Positions 6,514 to 14,718 of a stretch of 64,000 nt of DNA are shown here, in pieces. The DNA lies in contig NZ_JAJOZB010000001.1 of assembly GCF_023701745.1 (NCBI RefSeq), positions 8,045,001-8,109,000 on the forward strand. The letters run 5' to 3'. The position numbers were made by a program, and so were the translations under genes. Position 1 is the first letter of the stretch, and each line of letters starts with the position of its first letter. Source of the stretch: Streptomyces sp. RKAG293. Lineage in GTDB: Bacteria; Actinomycetota; Actinomycetes; Streptomycetales; Streptomycetaceae. The notes beneath the pieces are model-generated. The model had not been told where the DNA came from. It was given only the letters and a program-made list of their open reading frames with translations, and made no database searches.

Positions 6514-8870
6514 CGGCCGACTGTGAAGGCGGCCCTGGCCGCGTCGAGCAGCACGCGGAGGCGTTCGACCACGCAGTGATCACCCAGGTTGCCGGAGACC
6601 AGAACGTCTACCTGCCGGTGCATGGTCCGGCTCCGAGGGCGTTGCACTCACTGCCCGCGGTACATGGCACGCTGATCGGTCGCGACGACGAGATCCAGGA
6701 GCTGCTCGACCTGCTCGACCCGGGCAATGAGGGCGGTTTGGCGGTCGTGGTGTCGGCGATCGCGGGACTGCCCGGGGTGGGGAAGACCACCCTGGCCCTG
6801 CACGCTGCGAACCGGGCCGTTGAGCTCGGTTGGTTCCCGGGCGGTCATCTCTTCTTGGATCTACGCGGCTACGATCCCGTCGGGAAGGTCACGGCCGGGC
6901 AGGCGCTGGGCGCCCTGTTGCGTGCCCTGTGCGGGGCTGACGCGGACTTGCCGGTCGATCCGGAGGAACAGGCCGCGGTGTACCGGTCGCAGCTGGCCGC
7001 CCGTGTCGCCGACCGCGGGCCGGTCCTGCTGGTACTGGACAGTGCCTCCAGCGCCGCACAGGTGGAGCCCTTGTTGCCGGGCGGGCACCGGCATCGCGTC
7101 CTGGTCACCAGCCGGCACACGCTGGCCTCGCTGCCCGCCTCGTTGATCGACCTCACGGTGCTGCAAGCCGCCGACGCCGCCAATATGATCAAGAGCTCGC
7201 TCATTGCGGCGAACCGCGGCGATCCGCGCCCCGCACGGGAGCCTGAGGCGTTGGCACAGCTGGCCGAGCGCTGCGGGTTCCTGCCCCTGGCCCTGCAGAT
7301 CACCGCTGCGAACCTGATGGTGGAATCGGAGCGTTCCCTGGCCGATCTGGCCGGCGAGCTGAAGGACGAACAAGCCCGGCTTGCCCTGTCCTACAGCGAC
7401 GATGAACAGACGCTGGCCGTACGGGCCTCGTTCGAACTGTCCTACCGCCGGCTGCCGCCGGAACAGGCACAGCTGTTCCGGTTGCTGTCGCTGAATCCGA
7501 CCGCACAGGTCTCCCTCGAAGCTGCGGCAGTCCTGACGGCGGTATCGGTGGGGCAGAGCCGGTCGCTGGTGGTCAAGCTCGCCCAGGCCCACCTGATCGA
7601 ACCGGTGGGGGAGCAGCGGTGGCGCATGCACGACCTGCTGCGCCTGTACGCGAGAGAACTCGCCGACCGGCACATCGGCGTCAATGACCAGGAGGAGGCC
7701 TTCGACCGTCTCTTGGAGTACTACCGGACGACCGCAGGCGCCGCGGACGATCACCTGTGCGCACTGCCCGGCGATTCGCTGCCCGAGCGGTTCCCGGGCC
7801 GAATGGCGGCGCTGGCCTGGCTGGACGGCGAGCGGCTCAATCTCGTCGCCGCCGTCACCCTCGCCGTCGCCACCGCACGCCCCCGCATCGCCATGTCCCT
7901 GACCGAACACCTGGCCGTCTTCCTGAACCAGGGCCGGTACTCCGACGATGCGATCACCACCGGACAGCACGCCCTCACCGCCGCACGCGAGCTCGGTGAC
8001 CGGGACGGCGAGGGCCGGGCGTTGAACAACCTCGGTAGTGGTCTGATGCAGGCGCGCCGGTTCGAGGAGGCCGTCGACGCCCACACCCGGGCCGCCACCA
8101 TCCACCGGGAACTCGGAAACCAGCAGCGCGAGGGCGCGGCGTTGAACAACCTCGGCCTCGTCCTGCGGGAGGTGCGGCGGTTCGAGGAGGCACTCGAAGC
8201 CGATACCCGGGACCTGGCCATCTGCCGGGACCTCGGTGACCGGCACGGCGAGGGCCGGGCGTTGAACAACCTCGGCTGCGGTCTGCTGCAGGCGCGCCGG
8301 TTCGAGGAGGCCGTCGACGCCCACACCCGGGCCGCCGGCATCCACCGGGAACTCGGCGACCGGCACAGCGAGGGCATGGCGTTGAACAACCTCGGCCTCG
8401 TCCTACGGGAGGCGGGGCGGTTCGAGGAGGCAATCGAGGCCCACACCCAGGACCTGACCATCTGCCGGGAACTCGGCGAAGGGGACAGCGAGGGCACGGC
8501 GTTGAACAACCTCGGCCTCGTCCTGCGGGAGGTACGGCGGTTCGAGGAGGCCGTCGACGCCCACACCCGGGCCGCCGCCATCTGCCGGGAACTCGGCGAC
8601 CGGCAGGGCGAGGGTATGGCGTTGAACAACCTCGGCCTCGTCCTGCGGGAGGTGCGGCAGCTCGAGGAGGCCGTCGACGTCCTCACCCGGGCCGCCGTCA
8701 TCTTCCGGGAACTCGGCGACCAGGGCAGCCAGGGCACGGCGTTCGAGGGCATGGTGGTGAACAACCTCGCCGTCGTCCAGCGGGAGGCGCGGCGGTTCAG
8801 GCGGATGCGACGCCTGTGGCGCGCGGTCATGGGCAGGGGCAGGTCTATCGGAAACGGTCGTCCGCGATAG
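6510..8870 (+). CDS. STAND/NB-ARC ATPase with TPR repeats and N-terminal RHIM-like motif
   Basis: This 786-residue NLR-like protein starts with the motif TQVAGDQNVYL (about residues 25-35). An NB-ARC ATPase follows: P-loop GLPGVGKTT (86-94), Walker B PVLLVLDSA, sensor region HRVLVTSRH, and a GxP-like CGFLPLALQ. Next come a winged-helix segment (WRMHDLLRLYARELADR) and, from about residue 475, six to seven 40-residue TPRs with core ALNNLGLVLREVRRFEEA. The C-terminus becomes basic (RRMRRLWRAVMGRGRS). The start is a TTG overlapping the upstream stop (TTGA), so translation is probably coupled. Family knowledge: such STAND proteins oligomerise on sensing a trigger and recruit effectors through N-terminal domains. 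The trigger is unknown. Confidence 0.88.
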   Translation: MTADCEGGPGRVEQHAEAFDHAVITQVAGDQNVYLPVHGPAPRALHSLPAVHGTLIGRDDEIQELLDLLDPGNEGGLAVVVSAIAGLPGVGKTTLALHAANRAVELGWFPGGHLFLDLRGYDPVGKVTAGQALGALLRALCGADADLPVDPEEQAAVYRSQLAARVADRGPVLLVLDSASSAAQVEPLLPGGHRHRVLVTSRHTLASLPASLIDLTVLQAADAANMIKSSLIAANRGDPRPAREPEALAQLAERCGFLPLALQITAANLMVESERSLADLAGELKDEQARLALSYSDDEQTLAVRASFELSYRRLPPEQAQLFRLLSLNPTAQVSLEAAAVLTAVSVGQSRSLVVKLAQAHLIEPVGEQRWRMHDLLRLYARELADRHIGVNDQEEAFDRLLEYYRTTAGAADDHLCALPGDSLPERFPGRMAALAWLDGERLNLVAAVTLAVATARPRIAMSLTEHLAVFLNQGRYSDDAITTGQHALTAARELGDRDGEGRALNNLGSGLMQARRFEEAVDAHTRAATIHRELGNQQREGAALNNLGLVLREVRRFEEALEADTRDLAICRDLGDRHGEGRALNNLGCGLLQARRFEEAVDAHTRAAGIHRELGDRHSEGMALNNLGLVLREAGRFEEAIEAHTQDLTICRELGEGDSEGTALNNLGLVLREVRRFEEAVDAHTRAAAICRELGDRQGEGMALNNLGLVLREVRQLEEAVDVLTRAAVIFRELGDQGSQGTAFEGMVVNNLAVVQREARRFRRMRRLWRAVMGRGRSIGNGRPR
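7989..8708 (+). repeat. Six 120-bp tandem repeats encoding TPRs
   Basis: Six direct repeats of exactly 120 bp, each beginning at the GA(A/G)CTCGG-like position and containing GCGTTGAACAACCTCGG, encode the 40-residue TPR units. Copies are nearly identical at nucleotide level, not just in protein, with changes clustered at a few codons. A seventh, diverged copy follows to about 8780. This is the pattern of recent unit duplication or ongoing homogenisation in a sensor domain. Confidence 0.9.
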
Positions 8871-9172
8871 ACCCCAGGCCAACGGCCGCGGCCATCGAGC
8901 CCGCTCCGCCGCCCGACTGGCTCGCCCACGGGCTCACGCGTACCGGCCATCCGGAAACCACTCCGACCCGGTCCCCAGCTACCCGTGTCGTGCCTCAACG
9001 CGGGCGGCAAGCCGTTGCAGCTTCCGGCAGGGGCAGGGGCAGGGGCAGGGGCAGCGGCTGCGGCACAGCCACCCGCACCCACCGCGCCCTGATCGCCGCC
9101 CATCGAGACGCCGGAGCCTGGGCCCGACCTGGCGCTGGCGCTGGAACCGGAGCCGGCGGCGGGTGAGAAGTC
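8871..9172. other. Gene-free stretch with GGGCAG microsatellite
   Basis: No credible gene lies between the STAND gene and the MFS promoter. The stretch contains a hexanucleotide run, (GGGCAG)n with n about 4-5 at 9026-9054, and a GCTGGC-rich segment near 9130. Open frames here are arginine/glycine-rich composition artefacts. It may mark the right border of the inserted effector/STAND module. Confidence 0.6.
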
Positions 9173-9228
9173 TTGGCGGCGCGGGGTGGCGTGGCTACAC
9201 TCGCGCCAACATGAGCAGTCCTCATGTT
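9173..9228 (+). promoter_or_regulatory. Promoter and operator of the MFS gene
   Basis: A good sigma-70 type promoter reads TTGGCG (9173-9178), a 17-base spacer, and TACACT (9196-9201). Seven bases on lies a perfect 8-bp inverted repeat, AACATGAG-N5-CTCATGTT (9208-9228), covering the expected transcription start. It matches the site before the GH1 beta-glucosidase at 17 of 21 positions. A repressor bound here would block initiation. Confidence 0.7.
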
Positions 9229-9249
9229 CTGCTGAACTGAGGAGAGCCC

Positions 9250-10503
9250 ATGCGCGCCGTGACCGCACGTCCGCCGGCCGCGCTCGAGGAACCCACCGCC
9301 CGGGTGCGGCCCGGCTGGACCGCCGCGTTGAGCCTGGCCAGCCTCGCGGTGTTCATGGCGTTCTTCACCCCGATCCAGATCCTGCTGCCCCTGCAGCTGG
9401 AACACCTCGACGAGGCGCACAAGGCGGCGAACCTCGCGTGGGTGACCGGTGCCGGCGCGCTCGTCGCCGTCGTCGTCAATCCGCTGGCCGGCGCGCTGTC
9501 GGACCGTACGACCGGGCGCTGGGGCCGCCGTCGGCCCTGGATCGTCGGCGGCGCCCTCGCCGGCGCCGCCGGGCTGCTGGTCACCTCGGCGCAGCACACG
9601 CTGCCCGGCATCGTCGCCGGCTGGTGCCTGGCGCAGAGCGGTCTGAACGCGATGCTCGCCGGGGTCACGGCGCCGGTGGCGGACCAGGTGCCGGTCGGGC
9701 AGCGTGCCGCGGTCTCCGGCTGGACGGGGATCATGCAGTCGCTCGGCCTGGTGCTGGGCGCGCTGCTGGTGACCACGGCCGTCTCCGGCGTCGGACCCGG
9801 GTATCTGCTGACGGCGCTGCTGGCCGTCGCGCTGGCCCTGCCGTACGTGCTCTGCTTCCGGGAGCCCGTCCTGCCGCGCGCGCTGCGCCCCGCCTTCCGT
9901 CCGCGCGCGCTGCTGAGCGGCCTGTGGGTCGATCCGCGCGCCCACCCGGACTTCGGCTGGGCGTGGCTCACCCGGTTCCTGATCAACCTCGGCAACGCGC
10001 TGGGCACGCTCTATCTGCTCTTCTACCTCACCGACGAGGTGCACCACCCGGACCCGGACACCGGCGTGCTGGTGCTGACCGTCATCTACACCGTCTCCGC
10101 GACCCTCACCGCGATCCCCGCGGGCATCGCGTCGGACCGCATCGGCAGACGCAAGGTGTTCGTGGTCGTGTGCAGCGTCATCATGGCGGTGGCCGCCCTG
10201 CTGCTGGCGGTCGCCCACACCTGGACGGCCGTGATGATCGCCGCCGCGGTCCTGGGCGCCGGGTTCGGCATCTACCTCGCCGTCGACCAGGCGCTGATCA
10301 CCCAGGTGCTGCCGTCCGCCGCCGACCGGGCGAAGGACCTCGGCGTCATCAACATCGCCAACTCGGGCCCGCAGGTGCTGGCCCCCGCCGTCGCCGCGCC
10401 GATCGTCGCCCACCTCGGCGGCTATCCGGGCCTGTACGTGGCCACCGCCCTGGTGACCCTGCTCGGCGGTGCGCTGGTGCTGCGTATTGTCGGGGTGGAC
10501 TGA
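9250..10503 (+). CDS. MFS transporter, probably for sugars or glycosides
   Basis: This 417-residue integral membrane protein has about twelve hydrophobic segments. The cytoplasmic loop between helices 2 and 3 reads GALSDRTTGRWGRRRPW, a motif A form with the RWGRRRPW extension seen in sucrose/glycoside carriers of the GPH/SLC45-like branch. A second motif A copy, GIASDRIGRRKV, lies between helices 8 and 9, and a duplicated six-helix plan is clear. The ATG at 9250 follows GAGGAG. It carries the same operator as the GH1 beta-glucosidase, so uptake of a beta-glucoside for that enzyme is likely. The distance between the two (3.4 kb) is filled by the effector/STAND pair. Substrate is inferred from the shared operator only. 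Confidence 0.88.
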   Translation: MRAVTARPPAALEEPTARVRPGWTAALSLASLAVFMAFFTPIQILLPLQLEHLDEAHKAANLAWVTGAGALVAVVVNPLAGALSDRTTGRWGRRRPWIVGGALAGAAGLLVTSAQHTLPGIVAGWCLAQSGLNAMLAGVTAPVADQVPVGQRAAVSGWTGIMQSLGLVLGALLVTTAVSGVGPGYLLTALLAVALALPYVLCFREPVLPRALRPAFRPRALLSGLWVDPRAHPDFGWAWLTRFLINLGNALGTLYLLFYLTDEVHHPDPDTGVLVLTVIYTVSATLTAIPAGIASDRIGRRKVFVVVCSVIMAVAALLLAVAHTWTAVMIAAAVLGAGFGIYLAVDQALITQVLPSAADRAKDLGVINIANSGPQVLAPAVAAPIVAHLGGYPGLYVATALVTLLGGALVLRIVGVD

Positions 10504-10572
10504 GGATCACCGAAGAACGGCAGAAGCGGACGCGGCGACGCGGTCGCGGAGAACCCACGGAGCACCGGCACC

Positions 10573-11583
10573 ATGTACCTCCCCGTGCAGACGCACGTCG
10601 CCAACGGCACCGGCGTCATCGCCCTGGACCGGCCCGAGGCGCTCAACGCGCTCGATCTGACCATGGTCCGGGCGATGACCGAGGCCCTCGAGACCTGGCG
10701 GGACGACGACGGCGTCCGATCGGTCGTCGTCCGCAGCACCTCGCCGAAGGCGTTCTGCGCCGGCGGCGACATCCGCACGATCCGGGCGGCGAGCCTGCGC
10801 GGCGATCACGCGGCCGTGCGGGAGTACTTCGCCGCGGAGTACGGGCTGAACGCGCTGATCGCGGCCTTTCCCAAGCCGTACACCGCGCTCATCGACGGCT
10901 TCGCGCTCGGCGGCGGCCTCGGGATCTCCGTGCACGGCACGGCGCGGGTGGTGACCGAGCGGGCGGCGCTGGCCATGCCCGAGACCGCCATCGGGTTCTT
11001 CCCCGACATCGGGGCGAGCCACTTCCTGCCCCGGCTGCCCGGCTCCGTCGGCCGGTACCTGGGGCTGACGGGCGCCCGGATAGCGGGCGCGGCGGCGGTC
11101 GGCTGCTCACTCGCCACGCACTACGTGCACTCCAGTGAGCTGCCCGCGCTGGAGGAGGCGCTGACCGGCGGCGGGGAGCCGGCCGCGGTACTCGAGCGGT
11201 TCGCGGTGACGGCGCCGGCCTCCGAGATCGGCGCACACCTCGACGCAATCGACCGCTGCTTCTCGGCCCCCGAACTGCCGGAGGTCTTCGAACGGCTGGC
11301 GGCGGAGGGCGGCGACTGGGCGGCCGAGACGCTGGCCGTCCTGCGGCGCATGTCGCCGACGAGCCTGTTCGTCACCTTCGAGCTGCTGCGGCACGGCGCC
11401 GGGTCCGACCTCGGTGCGTGTCTGGACCGGGAGCTGCGGCTGGCCTGCCGTACCGCCCGTGCCCATGACTTCCTTGAGGGCGTGCGGGCCGCGCTGGTCG
11501 ACAAGGACCGGAACCCGGGGTGGTCGCCCGACCCGCTCACGGCCGCTGACCACGCCGAACTGCTGAGCTGGTTCGACGCGTAG
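10573..11583 (+). CDS. Enoyl-CoA hydratase/isomerase family, 3-hydroxyisobutyryl-CoA hydrolase type
   Basis: This 336-residue crotonase-fold protein has the oxyanion-hole segment SPKAFCAGGDIR (near residue 60), the second loop DGFALGGGLGISVHG, and PETAIGFFPDIGASHFLPRL. The last is the signature that separates 3-hydroxyisobutyryl-CoA hydrolases from hydratases; its Glu and Asp are the catalytic pair. The C-terminal half, with HIBCH-like helices, is present and the length fits. In valine breakdown the enzyme releases 3-hydroxyisobutyrate from its CoA ester. It follows the MFS gene by 69 bases but there is no evidence of joint function. A perfect terminator lies downstream. Confidence 0.88.
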   Translation: MYLPVQTHVANGTGVIALDRPEALNALDLTMVRAMTEALETWRDDDGVRSVVVRSTSPKAFCAGGDIRTIRAASLRGDHAAVREYFAAEYGLNALIAAFPKPYTALIDGFALGGGLGISVHGTARVVTERAALAMPETAIGFFPDIGASHFLPRLPGSVGRYLGLTGARIAGAAAVGCSLATHYVHSSELPALEEALTGGGEPAAVLERFAVTAPASEIGAHLDAIDRCFSAPELPEVFERLAAEGGDWAAETLAVLRRMSPTSLFVTFELLRHGAGSDLGACLDRELRLACRTARAHDFLEGVRAALVDKDRNPGWSPDPLTAADHAELLSWFDA

Positions 11584-11594
11584 CGCCAGGCGGG

Positions 11595-11718
11595 CCGGTC
11601 ACGAGCGGCTCCGGACGGCCGGTCACGAGCGGCCCCGGCAGACCGGTCACGAGTGCGCCCGGACCGGTCACGAGTGCGCCCGGACCGGTCACGAGTGCGC
11701 CCGGCCGCCGGTCACGAG
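11595..11718 (+). repeat. Six tandem copies of a CCGGTCACGAG unit
   Basis: Just after the hydrolase stop codon the 11-mer CCGGTCACGAG occurs six times in 124 bases. The three central copies sit in an exact 21-bp period and the outer copies at about 24-25 bases. The array ends directly before a strong terminator hairpin. It encodes nothing plausible; it could be replication slippage or a protein-binding array. Confidence 0.8.
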
Positions 11719-11727
11719 TGCCCGGCG

Positions 11728-11769
11728 GCCGCTCCCCGGATCCCAGGTCCGGGGAGCGGCGTTCTTTTC
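11728..11769 (+). terminator. Rho-independent terminator after the hydrolase gene
   Basis: A perfect 13-bp stem (arm GCCGCTCCCCGGA) with a 7-base loop TCCCAGG is followed by GTTCTTTT. It serves the plus-strand gene and lies between convergent genes. No T tract follows on the other strand. Confidence 0.85.
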
Positions 11770-11784
11770 CGGGGCTGCCTCAGA

Positions 11785-12648
11785 TCACGGCTTGGGCAGG
11801 GTGCATCCCGGCAGACTGAGGTTGATCTTGTTGCCCGCGCCGACGCACTGGGTGATCAGATACGTCTCCTCCGCGTAGTTGATGCCCTGGTGCACGGTGA
11901 TGTTGCCGTTCTGGTCGACCTCGCACGGGTTGTCGAGGGTGCAGCGTCCGCCGTCCTCGTTCCCCGTGTTGTTGATGGCGACGACCTTGCCGGTCGCCAC
12001 GTCGATCACCGGGGAGCCCGAGGTGCCGCCGATGGTGTTGCACGACGGGGTGTAGCGGACCGAGTCCTTCCAGATCCAGCTGTCCTCGTGCAGCCGGTAG
12101 ACGAAGGTGTCGATGTTGCAGCTGTAGATCCGCTTCCAGTAGCCGGACACCACCTTGATCGCGGTCCCGGCGACGGGGTGGGTGGCCGAGAGCTCGAGCG
12201 CCGCGATGCCGTAGCTCGACTGGATCTGCGCGTACGTGGTGTTCAGCTGGTAGAGCGAGATGTCGGTGTCCGTCATGGTCGCGTAGGCGACCTTGGTGGC
12301 CCGCAGCGTGGCGACCTTGGTCCCGGCCGAGTTGAGCAGGCTGAACGTACGGCTGGACGCCACGTTGACGATGGACTCGCCCGGATCCAGGAAGCCGCCG
12401 GACAGGCAGTGCCCGTTCGACATGACGATCGCGGGGTCGGTCGGCACCGAGGCCGGCATCTTCACGACCGAACCCGAACAGTTGCTGAGCGCCACGGTGC
12501 CTGCGAAGTTGACCGTGACGGCCGCCTTCGCGGTGTGTGCGGGCGCCGCATCCCGGCTTGTGGCCGATGCGGACGCCGCACCGGTGCCTGTGAGAGCCGC
12601 GCCGCCGAGCAGCAGGGCAGCCAGGACACCGACGAGAGGTCGTTTCAT
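11785..12648 (-). CDS. Secreted trypsin/V8-like serine protease
   Basis: The product is 287 residues. A Sec signal peptide (basic MKR, core LVGVLAALLLGGAALTG, Ala-rich cleavage region around residue 28) is followed by a short propeptide-like stretch and a chymotrypsin-fold protease. The catalytic triad is readable: His in MSNGHCL (about 78), Asp in TDTDISLYQL (about 128) and Ser in GGTSGSPV (about 209). Several Cys could form disulphides (SNCSG, YSCNID, PSCNTI, RCTLDNPC, PGCTL), fitting an exported enzyme. The ATG at 12648 has GAGAGGA upstream. It is convergent with the hydrolase gene. Substrate specificity cannot be read. Confidence 0.9.
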   Translation of the reverse strand: MKRPLVGVLAALLLGGAALTGTGAASASATSRDAAPAHTAKAAVTVNFAGTVALSNCSGSVVKMPASVPTDPAIVMSNGHCLSGGFLDPGESIVNVASSRTFSLLNSAGTKVATLRATKVAYATMTDTDISLYQLNTTYAQIQSSYGIAALELSATHPVAGTAIKVVSGYWKRIYSCNIDTFVYRLHEDSWIWKDSVRYTPSCNTIGGTSGSPVIDVATGKVVAINNTGNEDGGRCTLDNPCEVDQNGNITVHQGINYAEETYLITQCVGAGNKINLSLPGCTLPKP

Positions 12649-12733
12649 GTGGGGGGTCCTCTCCAGACCGAAGTTCTTTCGGCATTGTCATGAGCATTGT
12701 CGGGATTGGCCGGTGTCCCGGCAATAGGGCCTC

Positions 12734-13546
12734 ATGTCCGGTCGGTTCGCGGTGCGGCGGGTACGTCATGATCGGTTCATGGACAGGACGCTGCGGGATG
12801 TCGCGGAAGTGGGGCCGTTCTTCGCCGTCAGGACCGGGCTCGGGGAGACCGGTGGGGACGGCGGAAGCAGTACGGACGACGGCCCCCGCGCGCACGGCTA
12901 CCGGCCGCTCGCCGACCTCTACGCCACGGTCGGGGTAGGAGGAACGGACAGCGCACCCGCGCCGCATCCCCTCCGTGAGCGGGCGGCGGACGTCGCCGGG
13001 CGGCTGGGCACTCCGGAGCTCCGGGTGGGCGCCTCCCTCGCCTTCCAGGGGCTGGCCGCCCGGCTGTGGTCGGTGGCCCTGGGCGCGGCCGTCCTGGCGG
13101 GCCGGGTCCCCGATCTGGCCGCCGACCGGCTGTGGTGGAACCCGGCGCTCAGTGCCCCGAACGACCTCTGGCTGCCGCACCCGTCGGCCCTTCCCGACTC
13201 AGGCGACCTCGCCGCTCAACTGGCCGGAACGGTGCTGGCCGGCCACCTGGTCCCGCTGCACCGCGCGACCCGCGAGGCCTGCCCGGTCTCCGGCGGGCTG
13301 TTGTGGGGGAACGCCGGCTCCGCGCTGGCCGGTTCCCTTCGGGTGCTGCACACCTGGTGCATTGCACGGGGCCGGGCGGCGGAGGCGCGCAGCGCCCTGG
13401 ACCTCACCGCGCGGCTCCTCCAGGAGCCGCCACTGAACGGAACCGGAACGCTGGACACCGCGGACGTCAGCTTCGTACGCCGCAGTTGCTGCCTCTACTA
13501 CCGGGTCCCGGGCGGCGGACTGTGCGGGGACTGCGTCCTGCGCTGA
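12734..13546 (+). CDS. FhuF-like (2Fe-2S) ferric-siderophore reductase family protein
   Basis: About 270 residues. The C-terminus carries CCLYYRVPGGGLCGDC, the Cys-Cys-x10-Cys-x2-Cys motif that binds the 2Fe-2S cluster in FhuF-type ferric reductases. The body is a helical FhuF/IucA-like C-terminal domain with ASLAFQGLAARLWS and LWWNPALSAPNDLWLP. Family role: one-electron reduction of ferric siderophore in the cytoplasm to release iron. No siderophore genes are next to it. The start is uncertain: ATG 12734 or ATG 12779 (MDRTLRDV), neither with a clear ribosome site. Confidence 0.8.
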   Translation: MSGRFAVRRVRHDRFMDRTLRDVAEVGPFFAVRTGLGETGGDGGSSTDDGPRAHGYRPLADLYATVGVGGTDSAPAPHPLRERAADVAGRLGTPELRVGASLAFQGLAARLWSVALGAAVLAGRVPDLAADRLWWNPALSAPNDLWLPHPSALPDSGDLAAQLAGTVLAGHLVPLHRATREACPVSGGLLWGNAGSALAGSLRVLHTWCIARGRAAEARSALDLTARLLQEPPLNGTGTLDTADVSFVRRSCCLYYRVPGGGLCGDCVLR

Positions 13547-13650
13547 CCGGGCACGGCCTGCCACGGCCTGCCACAGCCCGCCACGGCCGGGCGCCGGCAG
13601 GTCAGCCGCCGGCGGGTCAGCCTCCAAGCAGTTCAGCCGCAGGCACGCCC

Positions 13651-13698
13651 GCCGCCGACACGTCAGCCGCGCGCAGGTCGGCCGCCGACACGTCAGCC
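13651..13698. repeat. Direct repeat of 18 bp in a 30-bp period
   Basis: GCCGCCGACACGTCAGCC occurs at 13651 and again at 13681, inside a 190-base gene-free stretch rich in short GTCAGCC and CCACGGCC echoes between two convergent genes. It looks like slippage-born sequence; I see no gene or clear terminator in it. Confidence 0.7.
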
Positions 13699-13736
13699 AC
13701 CGGCCGGTCAGCGGCCGCCGGATGAGCCGTCGGAGA

Positions 13737-14564
13737 TCAGCCGCCGTGCGTGCGCAGCCGCTCGTGGACGGTGTACGCGGCGCCGGCGCCGGTGCGCGCG
13801 CCGCGGACGCGGGTGCCGCCGTCGATCACCAGATCCGTTCCGGTGACCCAGCCGGCGTCGTCGGAGACCAGCCACAGGACGGCGCGCGCGACGTCGTCCG
13901 GTTCGCCGATCCGGCCCATGGGCAGCCCGGCGGCGATCTGCGGCTCGGCGCCCTCCCAGACGAAACGGGCCATCTCCGTGCGGACCAGGCCGGGGGAGAC
14001 CGCGTTGACCCGGACGGTCGGGGCGAGTTCGCCGGCGAGCTGGCGGGTGAGGTGGAGCAGGGCGGCCTTGCTGGTGCCGTAGGCGCCGATGTTGGGGCCG
14101 ACGCCGTGGGCGCCCTCGGTGCAGATGTTCACCACCGTGCCGCCGTGCTCGCGCATCCAGGCCCGCCACGCGCACTGGACCAGCCGCAGGGGCCCGTCCA
14201 CATTGACGGCGAAGGCGTGCCGCCAGGCGTCCGGGTCGACGTCGACGAGCGGGCCGAAGGGGGTGTTGGTGCCGGCATTGTTGACCAGGATGTCCACCCC
14301 GCCTAGCTCCTCGACCGCGAGATCGACACACGCCTCCAGGTGCGCGGGATCGCCCACCGATCCGGCCAGGCCGGTGGCCCGGCCGCCTAGCGCGTGTATC
14401 TCCAGGACGGCGGCGCGCAGCCCTTCCGGGTCGCGGGCGGTGAGGAGGACCGCGGCGCCCGCCCCGGCCAGGGCGTGCGCGACGGCCAGGCCGATGCCCC
14501 GGGAAGCGCCGGTGACGAGAGCGGTCCTGCCGTGCAGCGGGGAAATCGTCGTCGATGTGGTCAT
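13737..14564 (-). CDS. SDR family oxidoreductase
   Basis: This 275-residue Rossmann-fold dehydrogenase/reductase has the cofactor motif TGASRGIG near residue 19, NNAG in ILVNNAGTNTP, and the active-site pair Tyr and Lys in AYGTSKAA. The C-terminal GRIGEPDDVARAVLWLVSDD and TGTDLVIDGG complete a classical SDR; an NADP-type Arg follows the glycine motif. Counting back 13 residues from the catalytic Tyr gives Thr (NICTEGAH) where most members have Ser. I set the start at the ATG giving MTTSTT; a further ATG lies 15 bases upstream. Substrate is unknown and the gene stands alone. Confidence 0.88.
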   Translation of the reverse strand: MTTSTTISPLHGRTALVTGASRGIGLAVAHALAGAGAAVLLTARDPEGLRAAVLEIHALGGRATGLAGSVGDPAHLEACVDLAVEELGGVDILVNNAGTNTPFGPLVDVDPDAWRHAFAVNVDGPLRLVQCAWRAWMREHGGTVVNICTEGAHGVGPNIGAYGTSKAALLHLTRQLAGELAPTVRVNAVSPGLVRTEMARFVWEGAEPQIAAGLPMGRIGEPDDVARAVLWLVSDDAGWVTGTDLVIDGGTRVRGARTGAGAAYTVHERLRTHGG

Positions 14565-14718
14565 GGGGCACCGTCTCATGACGGTACGTCAGTTCGAAAG
14601 CGCCGGCTTCGTCTCTTCGTGGCGTCCGCTCTTCGTGGCGGCCGCGCGCGGTCCTCGCGCCGTCCGCGCCACGGAAGCGGCCGTTCCTGCGCGAAGTCTT
14701 GACGCGCCCAAATCGCAC

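Noticed and set aside
8816..9166. 116-codon frame over the GGGCAG repeats
   Set aside because: It overlaps the end of the STAND gene in another frame, is Arg/Gly/Ala low-complexity, and has no ribosome site.
8995..10413. 472-codon open frame opposite the MFS gene
   Set aside because: Asp/Gly/Arg-rich composition, no domain; the plus-strand MFS has clear helices and motifs.
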